Shown here: positions 13,152 through 25,533 of the stretch, in pieces
How positions within the stretch are numbered: the stretch's first letter is position 1
Layout: each line of letters begins with the position of its first letter
Assembly: GCA_021521415.1 (NCBI GenBank)
Contig: JAIQDT010005463.1
Span: forward strand, 1 to 64,000
Direction of reading: 5' to 3'
Source: Bidens hawaiensis
Taxonomy: Eukaryota; Streptophyta; Magnoliopsida; Asterales; Asteraceae
DNA length: 64,000 bases
Notes under the pieces: generated by a model
Seen by the model: the letters and a program-made list of their open reading frames with translations, nothing else
The model's database searches: none
Told to the model about the DNA's origin: nothing
Translations under genes and position numbers: made by a program

Positions 13152-14587
13152 CGTGCTCAACCTGTTTGTAAGAACACGGACTCGGTAATAATTCGTAACG
13201 GCTATCTGAAGAAGAAAACCAAGAAACCCGTCACATATTCCAAAGTACCAAACAAAAGTGTTAACTTAAATTTATCTCCGAAAATCTCAAAAGGAGAGCC
13301 CAAGACTGAGACTTGGGCTGCCTTTTTGAACTAATCATTTTATGTTTTGTGCAGAGTTCATCCAGGTCTGTATCAGGTCACAAGTGGATATTAGACAATG
13401 GATGCTCTCGGCATATTACCAGCAACCTTGATCTTCTTAATATAGTCAAAGATATTCAGGGAGGTTATGTGGCATTTGCTGGTAATAACGGTGGGATGAT
13501 TACTAAAGAAGGAGAGGTCTCAAACGGGACAGTTACGTTTGAGAAAGTTAATTATTGTAAAAAAGAGGATCACAATCTTTTGAGTGTCTCACAAATATGT
13601 GATAAGAAATATACCATGATTTTCACAGACAAGGAATGTGTTATCCTTCAACCGGGATACACGATTCCTGAAGAGATGGTTGTCATGCGATCTCCTAGAT
13701 CAAATGATATTTATGTCCTTGACATGAGTATTAGCGTAAACGTTTCACCCTCTGAAACGTGTTTTGTCTCCAAGGCTACAGAGAAAGACTCGATTCTATG
13801 GCAAAAACGCATGGGGCACATCCACGTTCGCAAGATGAATCATCTAATCACAAATGATTTGGTGGATGGTGTAACTCTCAAAAACTTCAAGTTGAATGAT
13901 CATTGCGTTGCTTGCAAGAAGGGAAAACAGAAAAAGAAGTCACGCCCATGCAAATCAATTAACTCGATTATCACGGCACTGGAACGGCTTCATATGGATT
14001 TATTCGGTCTAGTAAATCGTGCCAGTATTGCGGGTGATTTGTATTGCTTGGTTGTAACTGATGACTTCTCAAAATACTCATTGGTTTTATTTATGGGTTT
14101 GAAAGATCAGATACCTGTTTTAATTCAGAACCTTATCATAAAGATCGAATCATTTTACAAACTGAAAGTGAGACGAATTCGTAGTGATAATGGAACTGAG
14201 TTTAAAAACAATGTATTGGATTTCTTCTGTATTCAAAAGGGGATACATCGGGAATTCAGTGCGCCGTATGTTTCTCAACAAAACGATGTGTCTGAACGGA
14301 AGAATCGAACGTTGATAGAAGCTGCTAGAACAATGCTTGCTGATTCTAAGCTTCCCGTTCAATTCTGGAATGAAGCTGTGAATACGGCATGCTATACTTT
14401 GAATCGCGTTCTAACTGTAAAGAAGTTGAAGAAAACAAGTTATGAACTTCTGAATAACCGTAAGCCTAACCTAAATTATTTGGAACCATTCGGGTGTCCA
14501 TGTACGGTGTTGAAGAGAGATGCCGGGAAATTTGACGAAAAGGCATTTGAGGGATACTTTTTGGGGTATAATTATCCTAAAAAGTGA
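13152..14587 (+). pseudogene. Copia protease and integrase
   Basis: The protease site reads WILDNGCSRHIT, where copia elements normally have D-S/T-G; here the middle residue is Asn. Then come the GAG-pre-integrase box (LWQKRMGHIH...), the zinc-type C-x2-C (CVACKKGK) and an integrase core. Its acidic triad is visible in LHMDLFG, RSDNGTEF and DVSERKNRTL. The frame ends at YFLGYNYPKK and a stop (14585-14587). Integrase inserts the cDNA into the host genome. The catalytic triad survives in this copy, but frame breaks up- and downstream make a working polyprotein unlikely. Confidence 0.85.
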
Positions 14588-15408
14588 ATCTTCAATCTTT
14601 CTTCGGGATGTGTAGAAGAATGGTATCACGTAGACTGTCAAAGCGACACTACACCTCCAGCCGATACAGGTCCTGATTGGATGTTCGACTATGATGGATT
14701 ATTTAACTCATTTACACCAGCGGTTAAGGAGATACCATAAGACTTTGTTCAGTCGTATTTGGAAGAACGATGTCTTCCTATTCCAAGTTCTTCATCTACT
14801 GATGCGAATGACATAACAATGTATCAGAGACATCTAATGTTGTTTCTGATTCTTCCGATGATGTTGATTTTGTTGATTCGTCTTCAATTCCATTGGATGA
14901 AGCTCAAGAAACAAACGAGCCAATTCTAGTTAAAGATGTGTCATCGAAAGTCTCTTTAGACACAACGGAGGAAATATCACCAATCTTGGTGATAATTTAT
15001 CTGTGCCTGCGAAGCCTTCTTTAAGGATTCACACGAATCATCCGCAGGAACAGATAATTGGGGATGTGAACGACGGTGTTCGAATGAGACATTAATTGGC
15101 TAATGTATCCGACGATGTGATTGATTGTAACGTATCTCCTTCAGATGATCCAATTTTGTGTGCTTATACGAATTTTCACTCAACGGGGATTCTGAACATT
15201 GCACGATACGCTTGCTTTTTATCTCAGATAGAACTGACAAGTGTCACGGTGGCACTCAAGGAACCGTCTTAGGTTGAAGCTATGCAGGAGGAGCTGCAGC
15301 AGTTCATAAGACTGGGTGTATGGGATCTTATTGACAAACCTGACCGAGTAAAAACGGCTATACTGACAAACTGGGTTTATAAGTGCAAGAAAGACGTGTG
15401 GGGTTATC
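14588..15408 (+). pseudogene. Copia pol linker and RT N-terminus
   Basis: Frame-broken region between integrase and RT. Recognisable RT N-terminal wording (EAMQEELQQFIRLGVWDL, then NWVYKCKKD) appears at about 15278-15400. The upstream 700 bases are a Ser/Asp-rich linker with stops. Confidence 0.6.
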
Positions 15409-16107
15409 GTGAGAAACAAGGCACGATTGGTCGTGTTGGGCTATAATCAACAAGAAGGCATTGACTACACTGAAGTGTATACTCTAGTAGCACGACTGGA
15501 AGCAATACGCATATTTTTAGCCTATGCAGCCTACAAGAATTTTAAAGTTTATCAAATGGATGTTAAATCGGCATTCTTAAATGGAGAGATTCATGAAGAA
15601 GCGTACTTGAAACAGCCTCCCTTCTTTGAAGATCCAGACTATCCTAAGCGAGTTTATCGCTTAAATAAAGCTCTTTTTGGTTTACACCAGACCCCGAGAG
15701 CCTGGTACATCACTTTGGCTGACCATTTAATTGATAGTGGATTTAAGAGGGGAACTGTGGATTGTAATTTATTCTACAAGAATGTTGGTGAAGATCTGCT
15801 TCTCGTCCAAATTTATGTGGACGATATTATTTTTGGTTCGACAAACGACAGCTTGTGCAAAGATTTTGAGAAGACGATGCAAATGAAATTCGAGATGAGT
15901 TCGATGGGGGAGATGAGCTTCTTCTTGGGATTGCAAGTTTACCAGTCTGATTCCGGGATCTTTATCCATCAGACCAAATATGTGAACGATGTCTTGAGCC
16001 GATTCAAGATATATGCCGAAAAAATCCCTTCGACACCTCTTCTCGTGGGTCACAATTTATCACCATATGAATTAGAGGATACCGTAGATCCAACCTTTTA
16101 TCGATGA
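15409..16107 (+). CDS. Copia reverse transcriptase core (fragment of pol)
   Basis: Open 232-codon RVT_2 segment: ARLVVLGYNQQEGIDYTEVY, then YQMDVKSAFLNGEI, then the catalytic YVDDIIFGST, then FFLGLQVYQ. It contains the aspartates expected for polymerase activity, and the YVDDIIFGS wording is typical of the SIRE lineage. It copies element RNA to cDNA. The fragment has no start of its own and ends in TGA at 16105-16107, so it is a surviving part of a dead polyprotein. Confidence 0.85.
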   Translation: MRNKARLVVLGYNQQEGIDYTEVYTLVARLEAIRIFLAYAAYKNFKVYQMDVKSAFLNGEIHEEAYLKQPPFFEDPDYPKRVYRLNKALFGLHQTPRAWYITLADHLIDSGFKRGTVDCNLFYKNVGEDLLLVQIYVDDIIFGSTNDSLCKDFEKTMQMKFEMSSMGEMSFFLGLQVYQSDSGIFIHQTKYVNDVLSRFKIYAEKIPSTPLLVGHNLSPYELEDTVDPTFYR

Positions 16108-16749
16108 ATGATTGGTTCTCTTATGTATTCGACTGCATCACGTCCTGATATAACGTTTGTTGTTTGTTTATGTGCCAGGTAGCCAATCGAGTCCCCGAGT
16201 GACTCATCTAGCAGCAGTTAAGTATATCTTACATTATCTGAGGGAAAAATCCCGACATCGGGTTGTGGTACCCCAAGAACGATAAGTTTGATCTCACGGC
16301 TTATACTGATTCGGACTACGAAGGATGCAAGATCAACTTCAAGTCTACAACAACGGGTTGCCAGTTCTTAGGAAACCGGCTTGTTTCCTGGTAATGTAAG
16401 AAGCAGACAACGGTCTCAACTTCTACAGCCGAAGCAGAGTATGTGGCGGCCTCGAGTTGCTGTTCACAGGTTCTGTGAATCCAGCAGCATCTGCGGGATT
16501 TCGGTTTGAAGTTTCATACTATTCCCATTTACATTGACAATTCGGCCGCTATTTCTAACACCAAAAATCCGGTTCAACATTCTAAAACAAAACATATTGA
16601 ATCCGTTATCACTTTATACGTGATTGTTTTGAAAAGAAATTAATTGATATTGAAAAAATACATACGGATTTTCAAAAGGCTGACCTTTATACCAAGGCAT
16701 TTGATAAAACACGTTTTCAATACTTGCTGGGTATAAACGGTATTCAATA
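16108..16749 (+). pseudogene. Copia RNase H domain
   Basis: Continues from RT with GSLMYSTASRPDI, AYTDSDYEGCKI, STSTAEAEYVAASS, IYIDNSAAIS and ADLYTKAFDKTRFQYLL, then a stop at 16747-16749. Several in-frame stops (for example TAA for a Gln or Trp before CKKQ) and frameshifts are present. The domain would degrade the RNA strand of the hybrid. The wording is SIRE-like. Confidence 0.8.
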
Positions 16750-18280
16750 GCTCGGTTGAATCATTTTATTTTCATTTTTCTTGTTTTTGTTCTGTTTGTC
16801 GTTTTTAGAGGGGGAAGAATATAAAAATCCAAAAAGATTGTGGTTTTTGTTTGTACAAAAAATTTAAAAACTCCAAAAGCATTCAAATATCAAAAAATAA
16901 AAAAACATTGAAAAATGTTCCTCAAAATGAGTTCTTGAGCAAAAAGGGAAAATGATAGTACATTGTTCATTTGCTCCCAAGTCCAGTAAAAAGTAAGTAA
17001 TAAAAGACTGTATGCTTAATTGCATTGATGTATTGGTAGGACTTTTAACAAACAAGTAAGTATAAGTAAGTGATTTAAATCTAAATTGCCGAATAAATAA
17101 ACTTATTGGTTCTACAAAAGGTTTTGATAAGGATGGCAGAAATGTAATAATCCGGTCATACTCAAACCTTCTAATCAATTTGAAAAACATTTTTTTAAAT
17201 AAAAAGCTTCTAGTTGGTGGTTAACGCTTCAATGATGTATGATCTTATGGCCTTAATCTTGTATGATGGGATGCTTTAGGATTCCTGACTCCATTGGGTC
17301 TTTATGCAGTTTTACATCTGGTATTCATTTTGATGAATATTAAAAATGCTTGAAAAAGCGAACCCGCAGTATAACTGCTTAAGTCTCTAAACTTGATCGC
17401 AAAATGTACTTTGTGTACAAAATGAATTAAAAACTTGATCAAACCACGCTGTGAGTCATACATTGTCCCCTTGCTCGTGTCTTATTACCATTAAGAAACG
17501 GACAACAAGGGACACAATGTCTGTAAACCGACAGATGAAATCGTGCATACTCATTCATGGGGAAGGACCTTAGGATATTGCTTGATAACGGGGGTATATC
17601 TTGTAGTGGGGATTACGGACTATGTTTGCTTAAAATCATTCATTTTAAATCAAATTGATTCTTAGGTAAGTCAAGTTGGGGTGATTTGGAGAAAATCAAA
17701 TTAAGCTTGAATCAATATTAGAGCTGATGAATTCTGATATTCGTGCCTAATTGAACCAATTAAACATATCAATAAAAGTTCTGAAACACTTGTTAGAAGA
17801 TTTAAGTGAACAACAATACCAATAATCGACTTAACATCAGTCATAATAAAAACTGAAAATAAAACTAAGACGGAAGGAAAATTTGATCAATATGATTCCC
17901 TGCTCGAACTCACAAAAATATGTACTACATTGATAGTTTAATTGTTTACTGCTTTACATTTTCTATATTTGAAAATTTTCAAAATTCAAAAAGATTTTAC
18001 TTTTTCTGCTTTATTTTCGATTTACCGAGCTGGCGAATTATCTAAAACAAAAAGAAAAGTTTTTACCCCAAATTTTAAGTTAATTGTGCTTAATATATTT
18101 ACAACTGGTATTAAAGTAAAAATCCGTTTAAGTTAAATATTACTGATCTTTGATGGATCGGGTATTTTAAGGTATTCAATTAAAATCTCTAATTGGTTTT
18201 CTAATTGATTATTTAATTCATTTTTGAAACCCTAATTGGTTTTAAATGATTATTTAAATCATTAATGAGAATTAATCTCA
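16750..18280 (+). other. Non-coding spacer after copia pol, with extra purine tract
   Basis: 1.5 kb without readable protein. A polypurine run (AGAGGGGGAAGAA, 16807-16819) sits 58 bases after the pol stop, where a simple copia element would have its PPT, but no TG...LTR start follows it. It may be a leftover or secondary PPT of an element that gained the third ORF downstream. Confidence 0.5.
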
Positions 18281-19225
18281 TTCGTTAATGGCATTTGGTG
18301 ATTCGTTAACTCTGGTTTAACGAATGTCAAGCTTTTCGTTATTTATACATAACGAATGATCTCATTCATTATGAAATACATTCGCTTCCGTTGGGTATAA
18401 CGAATGGAAGACATTCGTGTAAACAGTTAACGAATGGAATGTTAATGTATCAATCGTTAGAATTTAACGAATGTGAATCAGATTCGTTATATTTTTAAGG
18501 AATAAGGTTCTTTTAAATTAACGATTGAGGACATTCGTTAGTTCAAATGTGAACGAATGACCTTGATTTGCGTGAAATTATTGAAGTATATAATCCCAAG
18601 GAAGACTAATAGCCTCTTCATTCGTCTGCATACTATTTCATCAAAATATAAACAAAACTCTGGCAAATTTTCACTAGATTTTCATACAAGCATTTACGAG
18701 TGATTGATTGACATCTCTATATTCTACAGGTATTGGGGAGTACAATGATGTCAATATGAGGAAATTTCATCGGGTTTTTAAGGTTTAATTGATTGAGTTG
18801 ATAACCAGATATAAATCACACTGTTAACAACTTAAAACTATAAATTTTGATGATTATCGCGATCGAATATCATGGTATAATGTATTAAACAAGTTTCTGA
18901 GTCCTTTCATTGCATTTAATCATGAAAACTGATAAGGAATCAATAAATTTATCGACGATGTTCATCGTCATTGACTAGATTGAGTCAAAGGTGGTTGTAT
19001 TTTGACTTTTGATAGTCAAAATTTAATTTAAGACAGATTCGTTATTCATTTAATGAATTACCAACAGATTCGTTATTCATTTAACGAATGACCAACTCAT
19101 GCGCTACGATAGCGAATGAAGACATATTAATTATAATGAATGAATCTGGTTCGTTACAAATTGAGTCACACGTATGAGACATTCGTTTAAGAATTTTTTA
19201 ACGAATGACAATCTCATTCGTCAAT
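18281..19225. repeat. Dispersed TAACGAATG/CATTCGTTA motif array
   Basis: About 14 copies of ATTCGTTA or TAACGAAT occur in both orientations in under 1 kb, many as head-to-head pairs that could form short hairpins. The same motif fills the element's 3' LTR (22486-22680). The array surrounds a TATA-like box and precedes the third ORF. Confidence 0.75.
18587..18594 (+). promoter_or_regulatory. Candidate internal TATA box for the third ORF
   Basis: TATATAAT in a GAAGTATATAATCC context, 690 bases before the ATG of the third ORF and inside the motif array. A leader-like stretch follows and a CAG acceptor-like site sits just before the ATG (TAAACAG at 19270-19276). Whether it is used is inference. 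Confidence 0.35.
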
Positions 19226-19277
19226 CAGTATGATATTTTTGAAATATTTTACTAATATTTTATTTATAATAAACAGA

Positions 19278-22200
19278 ATGGCTGACGAGATCGTTCAAAA
19301 TCCAGCTCCCGAGCAACAACCAGATGTTATTCCAGAACAACAACCGGAGGTTCAAGCTCCACAACAAGTTGCTAAACCCGAGCAAGCTCCCGTGGTACTG
19401 TCGTAGGATAAAAACCACAATATATGTGCCTTTTTACCCGATGATTTTGAAGATTCACCAATGTTTGGAGGGATGATTAATTTCTTATTACGTTCCAGAA
19501 TCTACACGGCGATTTCGACACAAAATTTGGTTTACCAGAGTATTATACGTGCCTTTTGGAACACAGCTCGTTTTAATGAAGCTGAGAATCAGATAGAAGC
19601 TGTCATTCAAGAGAAACGTGTGGTGATCGATGTGGGGGAGATGCTTTGGGGTTTGTTGATACTGTGGATGACAGGTGTGAGTTTGATAAGAGTTTAATTC
19701 GTGGGTTTTTCGGCAGGATAAAATACAAGGGGGATTTGGATGGATCTATGTACAACAAGGCGAACTTGTATGAACAGTACAAGTATTTGATGCATGTGCT
19801 TCTACATTGCCTTGGTGGTAGGAAAGGTGGATATGACGGATGCAGAGTGATGCTGCAATCTGCTTTTGTTGCTCTTGTGCTCAACAAACCGTTCAATTTC
19901 TCTGAACTGGTTTTCTATCACTTGAAGGAGAATACTACAAGCCGACACAAGTTTTTAATGTATCCGAGATTTCTGCAGCTGATGATTGATGATCTCCAGC
20001 CCACTTTATTTAAAGATCCAGCTAATCTTGATGATCTGATGAAGCTGGAACATATGAATGCTGAGACACTGAGGCGGTTACGTTCTTACCGTGGTCAAAG
20101 TATTCAAGATCGGCCGAGGTATAAGCTTTTGATTGGCCATCTTGTTAATATTGATTATGAAGCACCATCCAATGACCGTTGAGCTCATGATGATTCTGAT
20201 TATGAGCGTGAAGGTGGTGATGGTGGTAATGGTGGTGATGATGGCAGTGATGGTGGTCTAGGGCTGAGTGCTAAGTTAACGTATGCACAAAAGCACAAAC
20301 GTAAAGGTAAATAGCCAATGGTGGAAAAGGGGGAAAAGCCAAAGAAGCAAAAGGTGAGACGAGGATCAGGTATTGAGATACCTAATCAACCATTTGAAAG
20401 ATAGTTTCCACCCGTATCTGTTCCAGCTCCTATGCCTACTTCTCCTATTCCTCAGAGTATTCCGAGATCTCCTCCTTTTGTTACTCGATCTCCGACTCCA
20501 GTTAATATGCCAGTTTCTCCAGTACCTCCGACCATGACTTTGATGACTACATCTATGTCGGATCAGTACTTTGGAGATGTTTTGCAGACTATATTGGCAC
20601 ATATGACTAGTCCTCAACCGACTACTCCTGCTACTCCAGTCACTCCTACTTCGTTGCCAAGACCTGAGCATTCATTTATGGCTTTCAATCGTCCACAGGG
20701 TCCTATGCAACCAGTTCATCCAAATTTTTATGGTATGTCTCCTCAAGCTCAATGGTTTCATATGCTGAATCTGTTGCATCTACAACAAACTCAGATGCAA
20801 AATAGATCGAGCAGCTCATGAGCTAGCGCAACGGAATATGTTTAGGCATATTCAGTTCATTCAAAGAGAAAATAGGGAATTAAAGGCCCTAGTTGCTGCT
20901 CGGGGGGAGAAATTAGATAAGCAAGACAAAATCATCCTCCAACTTACGTGCAAAGATGATGAGTTAAAGAAGTTGAGGGATGATGAATATGATCCAGATG
21001 AAGGGGGTGTTGGTGACCAACAACCAGACAGTAGTTCTACACCGTCGGCAGGTAATCAGTCTGGGACAAGTACTGGTGGTGGTTCTGAGGTTAGTAATTT
21101 ACAGATTGTGCCGTATAAAGACTATACACGAGCTAAACTGATTGATGTCATACCGTCGAATATGATTTTATTTGTGGGTATGGACGGGATTGTTTATAGT
21201 ATGGTCAATGCTGATGAGATCGAAGAGGGTGAGTTTATAGATCATTCACTGACTAAAGAACAAATTGCCCGACTTCTGGATCTGAATGAAGACAAGGTTG
21301 AGGAATTGGGGAAGACAGTTAAGGTAGAGATTGATTTTGAGGAAAGTACAAATCCACGCATTCCGCGTGGGAATTTGCCTGAGTATAAAGAGGTGGCAGT
21401 AGAAGACGTGATTGCTGAGGAGTAGCTTGATCTTTATACCAATAACAACAATGATTCAGGTATTCCATTCTTTAGTAATGAATATTTTGAGGCAGCAGAA
21501 CAGCGTTTACGAGAAGAACGAGAGAAGTGGAATAAAGAAGCGGAAACCAGTCACTTATCAATAACTGAGAAGAAACGAAAGCGTGCTTTGGATGGTATGT
21601 TTGGGCAAGACATGAAATGTATGAACAAGATGATCGAAACCTTCAGATACAGTGAACAGGAGGAAGTCAGACTAGCGAAGGTTCGTGCATCAGCATACCA
21701 GATGAAGAAGTACAAGAGTATTAAAGACGTGAGAGGTGACTTGGTTGCTAGACAGTATGATGCTGAACTCAAGGTATATATCATTAAGTGGGAACATGGT
21801 ATTTATTATTTCAAGCGTCCACACAATATTTTATCTATACCGATATGGGATGTAAGAACACTAGCCAACAGACCGTTTGTTAATCGAGGAAAAGATCAGT
21901 GGGCTGAGTGGTTCTATGATCATCTGCAACATGAGACCAGATTTGGTTTCAAATTCTTCAAGCCACAAGTTCCGACACACAAATACATCGATGAGATTGA
22001 TCCTCGCACTGGCTGGAGAAAAACGGTCTTGCATGAAGAGAGCACCGATGAAGATCTTCCCTCATGGTCTATTCACCACGTTCAACAGATGGTATTATGA
22101 TAATCGGACGGGTGAAGCGGTAATTGTATTGGGTACCGGATCTAACACAAGCGTTATACGTTTGATCAATCCGATGTGGCTCATTAACTTACCCGGAGTC
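19278..22200 (+). pseudogene. Third ORF of the SIRE-type element (env-position protein)
   Basis: Starts at an ATG giving MADEIVQNPAPEQQ. The N-terminal domain, read across two frames, includes FWNTARFNEAENQIEAV, then GFFGRIKYKGDLDGSMY and KGGYDGCRVMLQSAFVALVL, wording I associate with hypothetical proteins near Asteraceae retroelements. A Pro/Thr/Ser-rich stretch (about 20405-20820) and a charged coiled-coil-like segment (RENRELKALVAARGEKLDKQ) follow. The C-terminal part has KVYIIKWEHGIYYF. Stops and frameshifts (near 19406, 19650, 20180, 20823, 21423 and 22090) break it; together the parts would span about 950 codons. It sits where SIRE elements carry an envelope-like ORF, but I see no clear membrane segment, so a membrane role is not supported. 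Confidence 0.6.
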
Positions 22201-22368
22201 TGATAACGACGCTTTATTTCAGAATCAGATCCGATTTGCTAATGTAAGCGATTATGATCTTGCGATGCAGTTTTAGCGCATTGTTCGAGTCTGTTATGCA
22301 TTCAAGACTCATAGTTGCACCGACTGGAAGACGAAGATGTTCTAGAAATAAGGTATAAAGAGCTCGAG

Positions 22369-22381
22369 ACAAGGGGGAGTT
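22369..22381 (+). other. Polypurine tract of the SIRE-type element
   Basis: ACAAGGGGGAGTT immediately before TGTTGATAC, a typical plant copia PPT and LTR junction. Confidence 0.8.
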
Positions 22382-23200
22382 TGTTGATACACGACTTGGG
22401 CGTCTCGGTCTTTATTATAGTATTATTATATTACTTGATAATGTAAGGGGTATTTTGGTAAATATCCCCATTCTCTCTAATGTAAAGCTATTCGTTACTC
22501 TGTAACGAATAAGCTACATTCGTTATTATAGTAAGCCACATTCATTAACCCCGCTTAACGAATGTGACAATGAATGAAGGGTATTCGTTAGTGACTAAGG
22601 TAAACCGAATGAGGCTGTTCATTCGTTAGTATTAATGTAACAAATGACACATTCGTTAAGGTTAAGTTAACGAATGTGTCATCGTCTATATATAGTGTAA
22701 ACATTATCAGTAAAGGAATCAGTTCTTATTTTATCACGCAATTGCCCCGTTACTCTGCCAAAATCCTCTCTGAAACACACACTAACACTCAATAACCGTT
22801 TTACATCATAATCGTATCACATATGCAATGAGAAACACGATGTCATCATCGATCTAGATCCTTCGAGCTCTCTCACTAACTTTTAGAAAACGTATCATTT
22901 CTAGTTCGGAAACTCTGATCTCTATCTAAATATGACAGGCATGCTAGATTTTTAGGACTTATTTATGCTAGAGATTAGATATGAATAGTATTTATTACTT
23001 GGATTTCTTGGAACGTTGTAAAACTTTTCATTTTATTTGGGATCTAACTCACCAAGTCACAAACTACTATGGATCTCTTGATTTATATTATCTCCTCAAG
23101 AGTAGTAGAAATGGTTTTCACCAAGTCCTCACGCTTTAGGTTTCCTTTTCACGTAAGGAAAGAATTACCAAACGCGAAATACCGGACCATAACCTCTAAC
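22382..23200 (+). repeat. 3' LTR of the SIRE-type element (3' end uncertain)
   Basis: Begins TGTTGATACACGACTTGG. The U3 region holds eight ATTCGTTA/TAACGAAT motifs, several as hairpin pairs with loops of 5-11 bases, followed by a TATA box at 22687-22694 and a CT-rich leader. I could not find the matching CA end or a target duplication, so the right limit is an estimate. Confidence 0.6.
22687..22694 (+). promoter_or_regulatory. TATA box of the SIRE-type 3' LTR
   Basis: TATATATA directly downstream of the motif cluster, followed by a pyrimidine-rich leader. Confidence 0.5.
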
Positions 23201-24128
23201 CCTCTTTCAAGTTGTTAACATGTTATTAACTACGTAGACATAGAAAACATGAATGTTCGAGTAAACAAATACAAGATCGATGACTTGCTAATAGATTTAC
23301 TTTCAATGCGGTGATTAGTTAAAATCATTTGCACACACCTTTTGGTTATCCATAGGTTTAGTTAAAGAACTATCAAAGGTTTGTTTTTCCCAAGTGATTA
23401 AAAGAACTTAGCCACTCATGGGTTTAAGGATAAACATTAACAAACTTGATGGATTAAGATTAAACATTACAAGATTGAAAATGTAATTAAATGTTTTTAC
23501 AATCTTGAAATTATATAAAAATCTACTAGGATGGATAACCAGAAAGTGCGTAAATGACTTGGATCGAGTATGAGAATAGATATGTCAAATTATTTATATT
23601 AGATGTTTATATTTACAAGTTTTTTAATTCCTAATTTAGTTTTTCTTATGTCAAAATTTCATAGTGTCGGTGTTCAAATTTCTTGAAAGTCGGTTGGGAT
23701 TTACTCATAATATCGGGGTGCGGAGGACCCATACAGCTTTGCATCAGTATGCTTCCAACCAATCTTTGAATGTACTTTCTCCAAATTTCCTTTGTATAAT
23801 CAGTTAAGACGGTTAATACTACTTGCATACTTTTCAAAAATACTAAACATTACTCTAGCTATCATGGTTATTTAAATTTTCTCATGACTAAGTGATCGTC
23901 ATCATTGGTTCCGCGTGAAGCTTATCCAAACCCATTTTGGCTAAATTCAATCATTGTTATTAATTTAAGAAATCCTTAATTAAGGTACAATTGTAGAAGT
24001 TTTTAAAGTGCAACAAATAGTTATGTGTGTATACACACCAAAGGAGTGGTACCCGATGACTTTCTCTAAGAGAGGTAGACAATTCGAATTTCGTTCGTAA
24101 CAAATTGTCGTGCACGAACCAAGGCTGG
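23201..24128. other. Gene-free AT-rich stretch
   Basis: No recognisable protein or structured repeat. Short open frames here have random-looking content. Part may belong to the copia 3' LTR or its flank. Confidence 0.5.
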
Positions 24129-24474
24129 TGTAACACCCTGGCTAAAGCGGAAACGCCTGAGTGTGACGTACAGATGGCTCAAACACACGTGACACTATTA
24201 GGTGACCATAATAACATTATTTCATTTAAATCTTCATGTAACACAAGTTTATCAAATAATACAAGTTGTAACAAATAAATAAACAAAATGATAAGTTTTC
24301 TTTGAATATCCTATAAGCATGCTAATGTGTCTTCTAACTTTCATCCTCGTATCTCTACACTTGCAACATATGTATAAAATAAAGTCAGATACGAACATAG
24401 CTGGTTAGATTCCCACCGTTTGATATAATACGTAAAAATCATACAATTCATGGACAAGTGATAAACGAGCAAGT

Positions 24475-24565
24475 AAAAGTCCTTTCCAGTTGGTATCAAC
24501 CAACGTACTCGAGTAATCGCGCAAGTAAGGTCCTTTCCAGTTGATAACAACCAACGTACTCGGAT
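24475..24565. repeat. Tandem duplication inside the minus-strand LTR
   Basis: Two adjacent units share GTCCTTTCCAGTTG and CAACCAACGTACTCG with few differences. Confidence 0.7.
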
Positions 24566-25533
24566 AATGAGGCCCTTTTCTACTCTATACAAATGGACCT
24601 GAGTGCAAAGGGGGGTGTATGATCATACTTATTGAGGCAGCCACTGAGTAAGTAATCAAGTAAACACACAAGTCCATATAGTGAATTGTAGTTTGTAATC
24701 GATATCATAAATACTTGAAGTTTTGTAGATACATATGCTACCCCAAAATATGAAAACATTTAAAAAGAGGTTGTGAGAAACTCACCTCGAAATCGAAGAT
24801 AAACTTGTAATGTAACCCAAAACACGCTAACGAAACCAAAGCAACCAGAAGTGAATTAAGAACTCGAAATGATTGAACTTCTAGAACTATAATTAAAACA
24901 AAAGCAAAATCTAACTCACGGGATTGACAAATTTAAAGAATAATTTATTTAAAGGGATTTGCATTAATTTAATATGCTTTATTCACATTTTATGGCGTTC
25001 TTATATTTTAATATTATTTTTAAACTTTAATGATTTAATATCATGTTAACTAATTTTCGATTAATAAATTAACACTATTGTGTGAATTGCATATTTTAAC
25101 GATAGTTTCAGCTCGAAAAATGTTTATGTTAATGAAGTATAAAGGTTAACAAAATCGAATTGATAAGTTATCTTTAATGGTTTAGCAAACTATAGTATTT
25201 AAATATTATTCCAACTAATAGTTTATTATCTAATAAGGAAATATGATATTAATGGAATACGAATTTTTAACGATATAGTTTTGATCTCGCAACCCAATAC
25301 ATTAGTGTTTTATAACGATTAACGAAATTCACTAATAATAATATAATACTATATTAAAGGGTTCGTACGAAGCATAACAAATATGAAAATATTGGCTTTT
25401 GAAAGAAAATTGACGAAATAAATTTATTATTAGTTTATTTAACTAAAAAACGATTTTAGTTGATTTTTAATATATTAAACTCGATTTAATGTAAAAGGAA
25501 AAGGTTAAAAATAAAATGTAAAAAATTTCTCCA

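Larger units (their letters stand above)
8990..23200 (+). mobile_element. SIRE/Maximus-type Ty1-copia element, decayed, with third ORF
   Basis: The order UBN2-type gag, protease, integrase, RT and RNase H is Ty1-copia. The RNase H wording (GCKI...KSTTTGCQFLG, then STSTAEAEYVAASSCCSQV) is that of the SIRE lineage. Pol ends at about 16749, yet the polypurine tract (22369-22381) and 3' LTR (from 22382) lie 5.6 kb further on, after a long third ORF region. I could not find a 5' LTR or primer site before gag, so the 5' end appears lost. The 3' LTR end is only approximate. A separate element contributing 18281-23200 is a possible alternative. Confidence 0.7.

Noticed and set aside
20366..20671. Arg/Ser-rich minus-strand frame resembling an SR protein
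   Set aside because: Antisense of the Pro/Thr/Ser-rich part of the copia third ORF; Arg/Ser content is a by-product of that composition.
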